This document shows, one piece after another, positions 30,165 through 38,978 of a DNA stretch of 64,000 bases. A program made the translations under genes and the position numbers. How positions within the stretch are numbered: the first letter of the stretch is position 1; the number at the start of each line of letters is the position of its first letter. The notes under the pieces were generated by a model. It had not been told where the DNA came from and did no database searches. It was given only the letters and a program-made list of their open reading frames with translations. The stretch is from Isosphaeraceae bacterium (GTDB lineage: Bacteria; Planctomycetota; Planctomycetia; Isosphaerales; Isosphaeraceae). The stretch spans positions 1-64,000 of the forward strand of contig JANXSY010000160.1 of NCBI GenBank assembly GCA_025356435.1, in the 5' to 3' direction.

Positions 30165-31025
30165 ATGGATCTTCGACGAATGAAAAATTTGGCGGTGGCC
30201 CTCAGCCTGGTCGGGGCCGCCGGATCGGTCGCCTCGGCGAGCCCGATCACGTTCACCGGCAATGTCGCGGCCGACATGCCCAGCCCGAGCAAGGGGGTAT
30301 ATGTCCAGGCCGGTACCTCGCCGGCCGCAGTCGCCCAGGCCGACTTCATTACGCAGGCGGGTTGGATCACCGGCTGGAACATCAAAGACATCCGCTTCTT
30401 TTACGACAAGTCGTCGGATACCTTGCAGGTCGGTATCAACACCTATTCGATCGCCGGCAACTCGACGGGCAACGGCACCCCAGGCATTCCTGACCCGCGT
30501 CAGACCGCCGTCGGCGGCGTCGACCCCGCCCATATTGGTGGCCAGGGTTCGATCTCGGTCGCCTTCGCGGGCAACGGATCGAGCGATAAAGTTTCCGGTA
30601 TGCCTGTCATCATTGCAGGCGTCCCCGCCGACAAGTCGCATTCCGGACCCGGCATTGACGGCTTCACCGTCTCGTCGTATGCGCCCTCGAATTCCGGCAT
30701 CGCCTACAGCTACGGCTCGAACCTGCCGACCCACCAGGGATCGTTGGCCTTCGACCCGTCCGCCGCGCACCCGAACTTCGAGTTCTCGGTGACGAATTTC
30801 AGCAAGATTCCCGGCCTTGACCCGACAACAGGCTTCTGGATTCAGGCGTTCGCCGGATCGCCGAATGATGTGATCGCGGGCGAGGACACGATCGGCTGGG
30901 TTCACATCCCGGCACTTGCCGCGCAGCAGGTGCCCGAGCCGACCACCATCGCTGCCTGGACGCTGCTCGTCGGGGCCGGTGCGCTGGCTCGCCGCCGTCT
31001 CCGTCGTGATCAGGTCCAGGGTTGA
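30165..31025 (+). CDS. PEP-CTERM sorted exoprotein
   Basis: A 286-residue exported protein. The ATG at 30165 follows AAGGAAAG; the signal peptide is MKNLAVALSLVGAAGSVASA, and the mature part starts at SPITFTG. The C-terminus VPEPTTIAAWTLLVGAGALARRRLRR is a complete PEP-CTERM signal (PEP motif, membrane helix, basic tail), recognised by an exosortase and linked to exopolysaccharide. Its middle is a homologous copy of the first domain of the divergent protein at 28108. The ORF track start at 30093 is longer and lacks a signal peptide at its beginning. Confidence 0.9.
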   Translation: MDLRRMKNLAVALSLVGAAGSVASASPITFTGNVAADMPSPSKGVYVQAGTSPAAVAQADFITQAGWITGWNIKDIRFFYDKSSDTLQVGINTYSIAGNSTGNGTPGIPDPRQTAVGGVDPAHIGGQGSISVAFAGNGSSDKVSGMPVIIAGVPADKSHSGPGIDGFTVSSYAPSNSGIAYSYGSNLPTHQGSLAFDPSAAHPNFEFSVTNFSKIPGLDPTTGFWIQAFAGSPNDVIAGEDTIGWVHIPALAAQQVPEPTTIAAWTLLVGAGALARRRLRRDQVQG

Positions 31026-31483
31026 TGCGATCCGTCGCACGTTCAATCCGCCTCCATGTCGGGAAAGACGACCGGGTCCATAGTCGCTGTTCAGTCTATC
31101 GTCAGGGTTGAGCCGGAGAGTCCCGCGGTTTTGACCGCCCAATCCGGCTGACAACCTCCCCTCCGCTACGCTGAGACAAGTCCAGCCAGTCGAATCAACC
31201 GGCAACGTCACCGTCAGGGTCGGATCGGTAGCACGAAACCCACTGAAGGAGCGAGGTACAAACCTCAGCTCCTTCAGTGGGTTTCTCATTGGCCTTGCGC
31301 CGGTCGGACAAGTCGAACACGCCCTCCTCCTGCCGGCCTTCCTGGCGGAGACGAACCCCATTTCCGGACGACACGAACGGATGACCTCCCCCTTGCTCGG
31401 GAAATGGTCTGGGGATATCGTGCCGAGAAGGCCTACACGTGTTGGAGTCAGATTACGGGCATCTCGGCCGGGGAGAGTGCGTG
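31026..31483. other. Intergenic region after the PEP-CTERM gene, with one palindrome
   Basis: About 460 bases with no supported coding sequence. It contains the long palindrome at 31236-31284 (listed separately). The promoter of the following secreted protein gene is likely between 31300 and 31480. Minus-strand ORF 29952..31361 crossing this is a GC shadow. Confidence 0.45.
31236..31284. terminator. Long palindromic hairpin, probable bidirectional terminator
   Basis: AAACCCACTGAAGGAGC (31236-31252) and GCTCCTTCAGTGGGTTT (31268-31284) are exact 17-base inverted copies around a GAGG...CCTC inner stem. The flanking AAA and TTT give a U-run after the stem on both strands. It lies about 210 bases beyond the PEP-CTERM stop. 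Confidence 0.75.
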
Positions 31484-32002
31484 GTGAATCTCTCGCGATT
31501 CGTAGCGTTCACAATCGGTGTCTCGCTCTTCGCCGCCGGGGCCGTCCGCGCCGACGACATGAAAGAGGCTGCGTCGACGCTAAAGATGTCGAAGCCTGTC
31601 GTCTGTCTCAAGGTCCACGGCTTCGGCAGCTTCGAAGAGTGGCCCGACGCCAAGCTCACCCCCGACGACAAGCTCACCATCTATTACGAGCCCTCGGGCT
31701 TTCGAACCGAGAAGACCAAGGACGGCTACCGCGCCCTCTTCAGCGAGGACGGCCGGCTCCGCAAGAAGGGAAGCAAGGACGCGATCTGGAAAAATGACGA
31801 CATGTTCAAATATGAAGCGACCAAAAAATTTCCACCCTATCAGGTCTACCTGAAGACCGACGTGAGCATCAAGGCTCTTGCCCCCGGCGAGTATGAGCTC
31901 GACCTGACGCTTCACGACCGGCTCGACAAGCGCGATGTCGCCCTGACGAAGACCGTCGCCTTCACGGTCTATCTCCGCCCCGAGCCGAAGCCCGAGCCCT
32001 AG
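31484..32002 (+). CDS. Secreted protein of unknown function
   Basis: A 172-residue protein. The GTG at 31484 follows GGGGAGAG and opens the signal peptide VNLSRFVAFTIGVSLFAAGAVRADD. The mature part, CLKVHGFGSFEEWPDAKLTPDDKLTIYYEPSGF and VDVALTKTVAFTVYL-like strands, has the alternating pattern of a beta-sandwich and ends PEPKPEP. I do not recognise a family. A nested hairpin follows immediately after its stop and separates it from the convergent exporter operon. Confidence 0.72.
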   Translation: MNLSRFVAFTIGVSLFAAGAVRADDMKEAASTLKMSKPVVCLKVHGFGSFEEWPDAKLTPDDKLTIYYEPSGFRTEKTKDGYRALFSEDGRLRKKGSKDAIWKNDDMFKYEATKKFPPYQVYLKTDVSIKALAPGEYELDLTLHDRLDKRDVALTKTVAFTVYLRPEPKPEP

Positions 32003-32003
32003 A

Positions 32004-32077
32004 GCGGTTTCGCTCAAACGTGGCAATCGTCTCGTAGGGCCGGTTGGAACCGAACCTACGAGACGATCGGAAACCGC
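32004..32077. terminator. Nested hairpin between convergent genes
   Basis: GCGGTTTC (32004-32011) pairs with GAAACCGC (32070-32077), and inside it ATCGTCTCGTAGG (32026-32038) pairs exactly with CCTACGAGACGAT (32055-32067). It starts one base after one gene's stop and ends 24 bases before the other's, so it probably ends both transcripts, although it lacks a T tract. Confidence 0.6.
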
Positions 32078-32101
32078 GCTAGATCGCCGTCCGCTCGCCC
32101 C

Positions 32102-33208
32102 TCAACTCGACTTCTCGCCCGGGCGGGGCCTGGGGAGGTTGGGGTTGGAGTTGAGGTCAAGGTCAGGGACATGGGCCTTGATGAAGACGTCCATCTGCTG
32201 ACCGACATAGACCTTCGTCGGCATCTCGGTGAGGGCGTAGATCACCTGAAGGACGCGGGTATCAACGCGCTCAGAGTTGTCTCCCGTGAGGCTCTTCTTG
32301 GGGATCACGAACGGCTCGACCTTGACGTAATTCAGGGGGAACCGCACGTTCGGCCGACCCTTTAGGGTGGCGACGGCCTCCATGCCTTGCTTGAACAGCG
32401 GCAGGTCATTCTCGTCAATGTCGACCCGAACGTGCAGGGTGTTCACGTCGCCGAGGACGACGAGCGCCTCGTTCCAGGTGAGGGCGGCGAACTGGCCGGG
32501 CCGGACGTGAACCTGGAGGACCTCGCCATCGGCCATCGCCCGCACGGTGAGCCGTTCGAGCATAATTTCCATGCTCTTGACCTGCGACTTCGCCTGTTCG
32601 ACCGCGGCGGCCGACACTTTGATGTCTTCGTTCCACGAGCCCGCGAGCAGCTTCTTCAGCTCGGCCTCTGTCCGCGCGAGTGCAGCTTCGGCCGCCTTCT
32701 CCATGTAGTTGTCTCTATCGTAGTCGCTCCCTGGGGCCATCTTGCGGTCGAAGAGGCTTTTGGTCCTCCGATAGGCGGCGCGGGCGTCTTCGAGCTTTGC
32801 CCGGCTCTCCTCGACGGTGGCGATGGCCGGGGGCACGTCTTCGGCTCGGGGGGCGGCCTTGAGCCGGTCAAGCTGGGCCTGCATGGCGTTGGCGGTCGCC
32901 TGCCGGCCCACGAGTTCGGCGCGAAGGTCGCGGTCGTCGATGTGGAAGAGCGGGTCGCCCGCCTTCACCTGCTGGTTGATGACCACAAACACCTTGTCGA
33001 CAACGCCCGGGACCGGGGTGCCGATCGGGATGTTCTCGCGCTTCGCCTCGACGACCCCAGCCCCCGCGATCGACCGGTAAGCGGGGGTTGTCGGCGGGCT
33101 GATCACCGGCCTGGAGGACTCGGGCACCCGCTGGAGATTGACGACGTTGACGATCGCGAAGCCCAGCCCGCAGGCCGCGAGCAAGGGCAAGAGGAACTTG
33201 ACGACCAT
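32102..33208 (-). CDS. HlyD/DevB-like membrane fusion protein
   Basis: A 368-residue periplasmic adaptor. A single N-terminal membrane anchor (MVVKFLLPLLAACGLGFAIVNVV) is followed by the lipoyl-type half GVVEAKRENIPIGTPVPGVVDKVFVVINQQVKAGDPLFHIDD, a long coiled-coil hairpin (residues about 100-220, with Ala/Leu/Glu heptads), the second lipoyl half VRAMADGEVLQVHVRPGQF and a beta-barrel domain. It links an inner membrane ABC transporter to the outer layers. It is last in the minus-strand order TetR, permease, ATPase, adaptor, matching DevBCA exporters. Confidence 0.88.
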   Translation of the reverse strand: MVVKFLLPLLAACGLGFAIVNVVNLQRVPESSRPVISPPTTPAYRSIAGAGVVEAKRENIPIGTPVPGVVDKVFVVINQQVKAGDPLFHIDDRDLRAELVGRQATANAMQAQLDRLKAAPRAEDVPPAIATVEESRAKLEDARAAYRRTKSLFDRKMAPGSDYDRDNYMEKAAEAALARTEAELKKLLAGSWNEDIKVSAAAVEQAKSQVKSMEIMLERLTVRAMADGEVLQVHVRPGQFAALTWNEALVVLGDVNTLHVRVDIDENDLPLFKQGMEAVATLKGRPNVRFPLNYVKVEPFVIPKKSLTGDNSERVDTRVLQVIYALTEMPTKVYVGQQMDVFIKAHVPDLDLNSNPNLPRPRPGEKSS

Positions 33209-33261
33209 GATCGGCCTCTCACTTGATTGAAGGAGATCGCTGGGGGAATGAAGGCCCGCGC

Positions 33262-34017
33262 TCAGGCGGCGGGGGCGTGGACGTTGTCACGGACTTCGGC
33301 GACATGGCCGTCGTCCATCCGGGTGATCCGGTCGCCGAAGTCGAAGACGCGGTTGTCGTGGGTCACGACCACGACGGCGCGGTCGGCCCGCAGCGCGGCC
33401 TCGCGCATCAGGTTCATGACGGTCCGGCCGCTCTCAACGTCGAGCGCGGCGGTCGGCTCGTCGCAGACGAGCAAGCTCGGTTCGTGGACCAACGCCCGCG
33501 CGATCGCCACCCGCTGCTGCTGACCACCGGAGAGCTGGTTGGGCATGCTCTTAATCTTCTTACCCATGCCCAGGCTGTTGAGCACATGCGACGCCTTCTC
33601 GATAGCCCGAGATTTCGACCATCCCGCGATCACTAGTGGGACCGCCGCGTTCTCGGCAGATGTCAGCGCGGGGAGGAGGTTGTATTGCTGGAACACGAAC
33701 CCGATCCGCTCGGCACGGAATCGGGTGAGGGTCCGATCGTTCATCTTCGTCACGTCGTTGCCGAAGATCTCGACCGACCCCTCATCGGCGTCGAGGATTC
33801 CCGCGATCACTGAGAGGAGCGTCGTCTTGCCGCAGCCGGAAGGGCCGATAATCATCGTGAGCTGGCCGACGTAGACGTCCCAGCTCACCCCTTGCAGCGC
33901 TGCGACCCGCTGCTCTCCCTTGCCGAAGTATTTCGATACCCCGCGCACCCGCACGGCGGTTTGAATCCCGTCGGGGGGCGGGGCGATCTCGTTGCCGTTG
34001 AACTCAAGGCTCGACAT
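33262..34017 (-). CDS. ABC transporter ATPase, DevA/MacB-like
   Basis: A 251-residue nucleotide-binding protein. Walker A is GPSGCGKTT, the Q-loop is VFQQYNLLPALTSAEN, the signature is LSGGQQQR, Walker B is LLVCDEPTAALD, and the H-loop is VVTHD. The closest relatives are the LolD/MacB/DevA group that powers FtsX-like permeases. It lies between the permease and adaptor genes and belongs to the same transcript. It would hydrolyse ATP to drive export, likely of glycolipids or similar envelope material in this family. Confidence 0.93.
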   Translation of the reverse strand: MSSLEFNGNEIAPPPDGIQTAVRVRGVSKYFGKGEQRVAALQGVSWDVYVGQLTMIIGPSGCGKTTLLSVIAGILDADEGSVEIFGNDVTKMNDRTLTRFRAERIGFVFQQYNLLPALTSAENAAVPLVIAGWSKSRAIEKASHVLNSLGMGKKIKSMPNQLSGGQQQRVAIARALVHEPSLLVCDEPTAALDVESGRTVMNLMREAALRADRAVVVVTHDNRVFDFGDRITRMDDGHVAEVRDNVHAPAA

Positions 34018-34054
34018 GGGTCGGGCTCCACCGGTGAAAGAGAAGGGACGCCGA

Positions 34055-35365
34055 TCAGCCTCGGAAGACGATCGCCGGCTCGAGCACCATCACCCGACGG
34101 ATGCAGAGGATGCTCGAAAGGATGCAGATCGCAACGATCGCCACGCCGACGATCGGCAGCGTGATCGGGTGGGTGTGAAAGGCAAGCTCGCCGCCGTCGG
34201 TCAACACCCCGAAGAGCGCCCCGAGGCCGCAGCCGAGGCCATAGCCCAGTAGGCCGACCACCGCCGCCTGGAGCAGGATCATCCCGACGATCCGGAGGTT
34301 GGTCGCCCCCATCGCCTTCAGCGCCCCGAACTGCTTGAGGTTTTCAAGGGTGAAGTTGTAGAACGTCTGGCCCGCGATCGCTGTCCCGACCAGGAAGCCG
34401 AGCATCGCCGTGATGCCGAAGTTGATCGGGATGCCGGTGTACTTCAGATAATAATTGATCGTGTCCGCCTTGAACTCCGGCGACGTTCGCGCCTTGAGCC
34501 CCGTCTGGTTCATGATGGCCGTCGCTACCCGCTCAGGGGCGACCCCCTTCTCGGTCTTCGCCAGGATATACGAGAGGATCTTCCGCTCGCGGGGGACAAA
34601 GTTCTTGGCACGAGAGTACGTGGTATAGACCACCGGATTCGACTGAAACGTCCGGGTCGCCTCGCAGACGCCGACGATGATCGCTCGCGTGTCATTCATC
34701 TCGAAGTCGCGCCCGAGGAAGAGGTCGTAGAAGGCAACCTTTCCGTCGCCGTCGACCGGGATGCGTCCGTAGGTCTCTTCGAACCGTCGCCTCTGATCGG
34801 GCTTGAGCGTGTTGACCGGCTTCTTGTGCGTCGCCTGGAGCGACCAGTCTTCGCCCGGATAGAGCTTGGAGAGTCGGGTGAAGTCGACGACCACGGAATC
34901 GGGCTTGCGGAGCGCACTGAGCGAGCCCGCGAGCATCTTCGACGGCACGGGCGCTCCGACCATCGAGGCGTCGTCGAGGCCCAAGAGAATGACCTGCTCG
35001 ATCACCTTGAGGGTGGCCCCCTTCTTCGCCCTCGGATCGCCGTCGACGAGCTGGGTCGAGTTCAGCTTGGCGCGGCCGTTCCCCTTGTAGAGCGGGACCG
35101 CCCATTCCACCCCCTCGACGCCCCTCACCCGGTTGAGGTTGCTTTCGAGCATCGGCTTGACGTCGTCGACATAACGGACGTTAGCGTCCATCACCCAGAG
35201 GTCGGCCCCGGTGATATCCGTCACCTGGCCGGCGGTCCGGAGCATCAGGCCCCAGAAGATTGACCCTTGCTGATAGATGAGCAGCGAGGCAAATGTCAGG
35301 CCCATGACGATCCCGAAGAACTTGGCTCGGTCGCCCGTGAGCATCTTCAAGGCGATCCAATACAT
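34055..35365 (-). CDS. FtsX-like ABC permease, DevC type
   Basis: A 436-residue inner membrane permease from the ATG at 35365 (GGGGGGACAGG upstream). The first helix is MYWIALKMLTGDRAKFFGIVMGLTFASLLIYQQ, then a large extracytoplasmic domain (residues about 45-310), then three helices near the C-terminus with the FtsX motif FTLENLKQFGALKAMGATNLRIVGMILLQA. This layout fits the DevC/MacB family. The ORF track extends 120 residues upstream through the TetR gene in another frame and is rejected. Its start overlaps the TetR stop by 19 bases, so the two are translated together. Confidence 0.9.
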   Translation of the reverse strand: MYWIALKMLTGDRAKFFGIVMGLTFASLLIYQQGSIFWGLMLRTAGQVTDITGADLWVMDANVRYVDDVKPMLESNLNRVRGVEGVEWAVPLYKGNGRAKLNSTQLVDGDPRAKKGATLKVIEQVILLGLDDASMVGAPVPSKMLAGSLSALRKPDSVVVDFTRLSKLYPGEDWSLQATHKKPVNTLKPDQRRRFEETYGRIPVDGDGKVAFYDLFLGRDFEMNDTRAIIVGVCEATRTFQSNPVVYTTYSRAKNFVPRERKILSYILAKTEKGVAPERVATAIMNQTGLKARTSPEFKADTINYYLKYTGIPINFGITAMLGFLVGTAIAGQTFYNFTLENLKQFGALKAMGATNLRIVGMILLQAAVVGLLGYGLGCGLGALFGVLTDGGELAFHTHPITLPIVGVAIVAICILSSILCIRRVMVLEPAIVFRG

Positions 35366-36030
35366 CCTGTCCCCCCCTTCCCATTGACGGCGGCAACGCC
35401 AGGTTTTTCGGAGATCGAGGGGGCAGCCCCCATCGCGGCAAGGCAGAATCCGGTGATATGCTCGGTCAGATACTCGGCGTCGAGCCGGGCATAAGCCTCC
35501 GCACCGATCAGCCGGATCGAGATCGGGTAGGCCGACTTGTAATGGAGGCACTGTGCCACCACGCTGAACGCCAGCGCATGAAGGCGGCGGTCGTCGGCGT
35601 CCGGGCAGAGAGCCTTCAGCGCGGCCGACAACCGCTCGAAACGCGGCCGGATCGACTCGCGGACTAGGATGTCCGACGCCTTGGACGGTTGGATCATCTC
35701 CCGATGCATCATGGCCGTCTGCCACGAGCCTGACTCGCGGGCCAGATTCGTGAGGAACCGATGCACGAACCGCCGAAGCATCTCGGCCGGCGGCACCTCA
35801 ACATCGGCTGTCTCATCCAGCTCTTCCTGGCCACACCGGTGGGCTTCGAGCAGCGCGGCGGCATAGAGACCGTCTTTGTCGCCGAAGTGATAGTTCACCG
35901 CCGCGACATTCGTTCCCGCCTTCTGCGAGATCGACCGGATCGTCGCGCCCTCAAACCCCTTCGCGGCGAATTCCTCGCCCGCCGCCTCAATCAACCTGGC
36001 TTTCGTCGGATCTTGTCCCAAGGGTTGCAT
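35347..36030 (-). CDS. TetR-family repressor of the export operon
   Basis: A 227-residue regulator. Residues 10-60 form the TetR helix-turn-helix (KARLIEAAGEEFAAKGFEGATIRSISQKAGTNVAAVNYHFGDKDGLYAAAL). The rest is an all-helical ligand-binding domain resembling CerR-type members. It is the first gene of the minus-strand exporter unit and overlaps the permease, so it probably controls its own operon. The effector is unknown. It is divergent from the wecB-like gene, and its operator is likely in the 36031-36191 gap. Confidence 0.92.
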   Translation of the reverse strand: MQPLGQDPTKARLIEAAGEEFAAKGFEGATIRSISQKAGTNVAAVNYHFGDKDGLYAAALLEAHRCGQEELDETADVEVPPAEMLRRFVHRFLTNLARESGSWQTAMMHREMIQPSKASDILVRESIRPRFERLSAALKALCPDADDRRLHALAFSVVAQCLHYKSAYPISIRLIGAEAYARLDAEYLTEHITGFCLAAMGAAPSISEKPGVAAVNGKGGTGCIGSP

Positions 36031-36191
36031 TCCTCTCCACCAATTCGATCGACCGTTTCAAACAGACGTTTCAATCAACTGTATGAGACATGGCGAAATC
36101 GTCAAGGCCGGATTGATGGAAGTGAGGCCGGGGGGCATACTCGGTGACGAGACGAACGATCGGCACGACGGGCGAGAGGGCCGGGCGCGGG

Positions 36192-37400
36192 ATGGACGAA
36201 GACGGGCGGGGTCAGGAGCATGTCGTGGTCTGCGTCGTGGGGACGAGGCCCGAGGTCATCAAGATGGCCCCAATCGTCTCGGCGCTACGGAAGCTGCCGG
36301 AGCTGCGGGTCCGCCTTGTGACGACTGGCCAGCATCGAGGCCTCCTCGACCGCGCCCTCAACGACTTCGATCTCACCGCCGACATTGACCTCGACCTCAT
36401 GCGGCCTGACCAGTCGCTCGCCGAGACGACCGGCCGGGCCTTGATCGCGGTCTCCGACGCTCTCGGCCGGCTCGCCCCCTCGCTGGTACTGGCCCAGGGC
36501 GACACGACGACAGTGCTTGCGACCGCACTCGCTTCATACTATCGCCGGGTGCCGTTCGGGCACGTTGAGGCGGGCCTACGCACGGGCCAGCCCTATCGAC
36601 CGTTTCCTGAGGAAAAGAACCGAGTGGTCGCCAGCCACCTTGCCCAGTTTCACTTCGCCCCGACCGACACCGCCCGCGCGAACTTGCTCCGCGAGGGAAT
36701 TGCCCCGGCCTCGATCTTCGTCACGGGCAACACGGTCATCGACGCCTTGCGGATCACCGCATCGCGTGACATCGAGCCGTCATTCGTCCCCGCGACGCCT
36801 CGATTTCTGCTCGTCACCGCGCACCGACGCGAGAGTCAGGGCGAGCCGCTCGAACAGATCTGCGAGGCGGTCGCCGAGTTAGTGCGCCGGCATCGTGACC
36901 TCAGCATCGTCTTTCCGGTCCACCCAAACCCCCGGGTCTCCAAGGTTGTCCGCGGCAAACTCGGGAGGCTCGACCGTGTCCACCTGATCGAGCCGCAAGG
37001 GTATCGCGAGTTCGTCGCCCTCATGAAGCGATCCTATTTGATCCTCACCGACTCCGGCGGGGTGCAGGAAGAGGCCCCTGCGCTCGGCAAGCCGGTGCTC
37101 GTCCTCCGCGACGAGACCGAGCGCCCCGAGGCGGTCGCGGCCGGCACGGTGCAGCTCGTCGGAACCCGGTGCGGGGCGATCTGCGAGGCCGTCGAGTCTC
37201 TGCTTAACGACCCCGCCCGCTATCGGCTTTTCTCCACCATCATCAACCCTTACGGCGATGGCTGGGCTGCCGACCGGATCGCCCGGATCATCGCGAGGTC
37301 TCTCGGACTTGACGCCCTGCCTCTGCCTGCGGGTGTCGATGAAGTGTGGACGGTGAATCGGGGCGTTCGACCGACTGAAGCTGTAACAGGCGGGGCTTGA
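36192..37400 (+). CDS. wecB: UDP-N-acetylglucosamine 2-epimerase, non-hydrolysing
   Basis: About 402 residues. It interconverts UDP-GlcNAc and UDP-ManNAc for surface polysaccharide synthesis. Motifs seen are CVVGTRPEVIKMAPIV, VLAQGDTTTVLATAL, GHVEAGLRTGQPYRPFPEEKNR, VTAHRRES, and the UDP-binding TDSGGVQEEAPALGKPVLVLRDETERPEAV. The GTG at 36144 in the ORF track is possible, but the ATG at 36192 fits better because the conserved part begins soon after. It is followed after 55 bases by holA. Confidence 0.93.
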   Translation: MDEDGRGQEHVVVCVVGTRPEVIKMAPIVSALRKLPELRVRLVTTGQHRGLLDRALNDFDLTADIDLDLMRPDQSLAETTGRALIAVSDALGRLAPSLVLAQGDTTTVLATALASYYRRVPFGHVEAGLRTGQPYRPFPEEKNRVVASHLAQFHFAPTDTARANLLREGIAPASIFVTGNTVIDALRITASRDIEPSFVPATPRFLLVTAHRRESQGEPLEQICEAVAELVRRHRDLSIVFPVHPNPRVSKVVRGKLGRLDRVHLIEPQGYREFVALMKRSYLILTDSGGVQEEAPALGKPVLVLRDETERPEAVAAGTVQLVGTRCGAICEAVESLLNDPARYRLFSTIINPYGDGWAADRIARIIARSLGLDALPLPAGVDEVWTVNRGVRPTEAVTGGA

Positions 37401-37455
37401 TCGCGTAATATTGTCGGGCGAGTCATTGGGACTAGAACCGGGCGAGGTGGACGAT

Positions 37456-38457
37456 ATGCACGCAATGGAATTGCTGAAATCCTCCGCCAAGGTCATCGAA
37501 TCGACGCTGATCGCAGTCTATGGCGATGACTCATTCCTACGTCGAGAGGCCTTGAAGGCCTTGATCCGAGGTCTGCTCGGGGCCAACGACGACGAACTCG
37601 CCATCACAAGTTTCGCGGGCGACCGCGTGAGCCTGGCCGACGTCCTCGACGAACTGCGCACCCTGCCGTTCCTGGTCAAGCGGCGGGTGGTGATCGTCGA
37701 GGACGCCGACCCGTTCGTCACCGCGCATCGGAGAGAGCTCGAGGCGCTGGCCGACGGCCCCAAGACGCCAGGATCGTTGATCCTCTCTGTGAAGACCTGG
37801 CCTTCGAACACGAAGTTGGCCAAGGCGTTCGCCAAGACGGGGCTGGCGGTCGAATGCAAGGCACCCGATGAACGCGAGTTGCCCGGCTGGCTGATCCAGA
37901 CCGCGAAAACCCGCGACTCGGTCACGCTCCGCGAGGACGCCGCGAAGCTCCTCGTCGAGCTGGTCGGCCCGGAGATCGGCCTCCTCGCCTCCGAGGTCGA
38001 AAAGCTGGCGGTCTACGTCGGCGACCGGAAGACAATCGAGCGGGCTGACGTGGCCAAGATGGTCGGTGCGGGTCGGGTCGAGACGATCTGGCGGGCACTC
38101 GACGCCGCGACCACAGGCAAGGCGGGCGAGGCCCTCGAAGACTTCGATCGACTGATGTCGTCGGGCGAACACCCGGTCGGCCTTCTCGCCGCCATGACGT
38201 CGTCGCTCCGCAAGGTCCACCACGCAGGCCAACTGCGCCGGGCCAAGCTCTCGTTGTTCGATGCCTGTAAGGTAGCGGGGGCTTTCCCCGCCCCTCGCAT
38301 CGGCGAGCAGCACGCCCACCTTGGCCCGGCGCGAGTCGATAGACTCCCGGCCCTGCTCCTCCAGGCCGACCTCGATCTGAAAGGATCGTCGAGCCTCCCG
38401 CCCGACACAATCATCGAACGCCTCGCCGTCGTGCTGTCGAAGAAACGGGAAGATTAG
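37456..38457 (+). CDS. holA: DNA polymerase III delta subunit HolA
   Basis: A 333-residue clamp-loader subunit that opens the sliding clamp. The N-terminal AAA-like domain begins STLIAVYGDDSFLRREALKALIRG, followed by LRTLPFLVKRRVVIVEDADPFV, and continues through LPGWLIQ and LVELVGPEIGLLASEVEKLAVYVGDRKTIERADV, the typical delta pattern. The C-terminal collar helices carry GEHPVGLLAAMTSSLRKVHHAGQL. The ATG at 37456 follows GAGGTGGACGAT and is preferred over the ORF track start at 37411. Confidence 0.93.
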   Translation: MHAMELLKSSAKVIESTLIAVYGDDSFLRREALKALIRGLLGANDDELAITSFAGDRVSLADVLDELRTLPFLVKRRVVIVEDADPFVTAHRRELEALADGPKTPGSLILSVKTWPSNTKLAKAFAKTGLAVECKAPDERELPGWLIQTAKTRDSVTLREDAAKLLVELVGPEIGLLASEVEKLAVYVGDRKTIERADVAKMVGAGRVETIWRALDAATTGKAGEALEDFDRLMSSGEHPVGLLAAMTSSLRKVHHAGQLRRAKLSLFDACKVAGAFPAPRIGEQHAHLGPARVDRLPALLLQADLDLKGSSSLPPDTIIERLAVVLSKKRED

Positions 38458-38490
38458 ATCTCGCTCGCGGAACTCGACTTCCCAATTCGG

Positions 38491-38769
38491 ATGGCCTCGA
38501 TGAACCACTGCGTCGCCAAGATCCACGAAATCATCAAAAGTGGCCGGGACGACCGTCGATCGATCCTCCAGCTCGGCTACAACCTCGGCCGCCTGAGCGA
38601 GCTAAGTGGTCTCGGCCGAGCCCCGTTCTGGGACGCCTGGGTAGACCCGATTGAACGATGGGACCGGCCAAGGCTCTTGGAGTTGGCACACGACCTGCTC
38701 ACTAAATTCTTGGTTTCTCCGCCCGAAACCGAGAGGGACAACTGGCAACCGAATCCCTCGCCTCCCTGA
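38491..38769 (+). CDS. Small hypothetical protein downstream of holA
   Basis: A 92-residue protein starting 33 bases after holA: MNHCVAKIHEIIKSGRDDRRSILQLGYNLGRLSELSGLGRAPFWDAWVDPIERWDRPRLLELAHDLLTKF. It is predicted mainly helical with conserved-looking Trp residues. No family is recognised. Starts at 38491 or 38500 are equally possible. Its composition is that of a real protein, and it probably shares the holA transcript. Confidence 0.6.
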   Translation: MASMNHCVAKIHEIIKSGRDDRRSILQLGYNLGRLSELSGLGRAPFWDAWVDPIERWDRPRLLELAHDLLTKFLVSPPETERDNWQPNPSPP

Positions 38770-38978
38770 TACCGTGGTATTTTTTCTGTCCCTCGCCAGG
38801 CTGCGGCATCTCGGACGAAGTCGTCGATTCAGAGTCCAAGTAGGTCAAGTGAAGGCCACGCGAAAACAGTTCCAACAATAAGACTGTGTCTGTGGCAGAG
38901 AATTGACACCCGGCCTTTTCAATGCTAGTTTGATCGGAACGAGCTCCTCCCCCCCACCCCATCTAGAGATACTCCTTG

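Noticed and set aside
29952-31361. 469-codon minus-strand ORF opposite the PEP-CTERM gene
   Set aside because: It runs antisense to a gene with a signal peptide and complete PEP-CTERM tail, and its composition is repetitive Arg/Gly.
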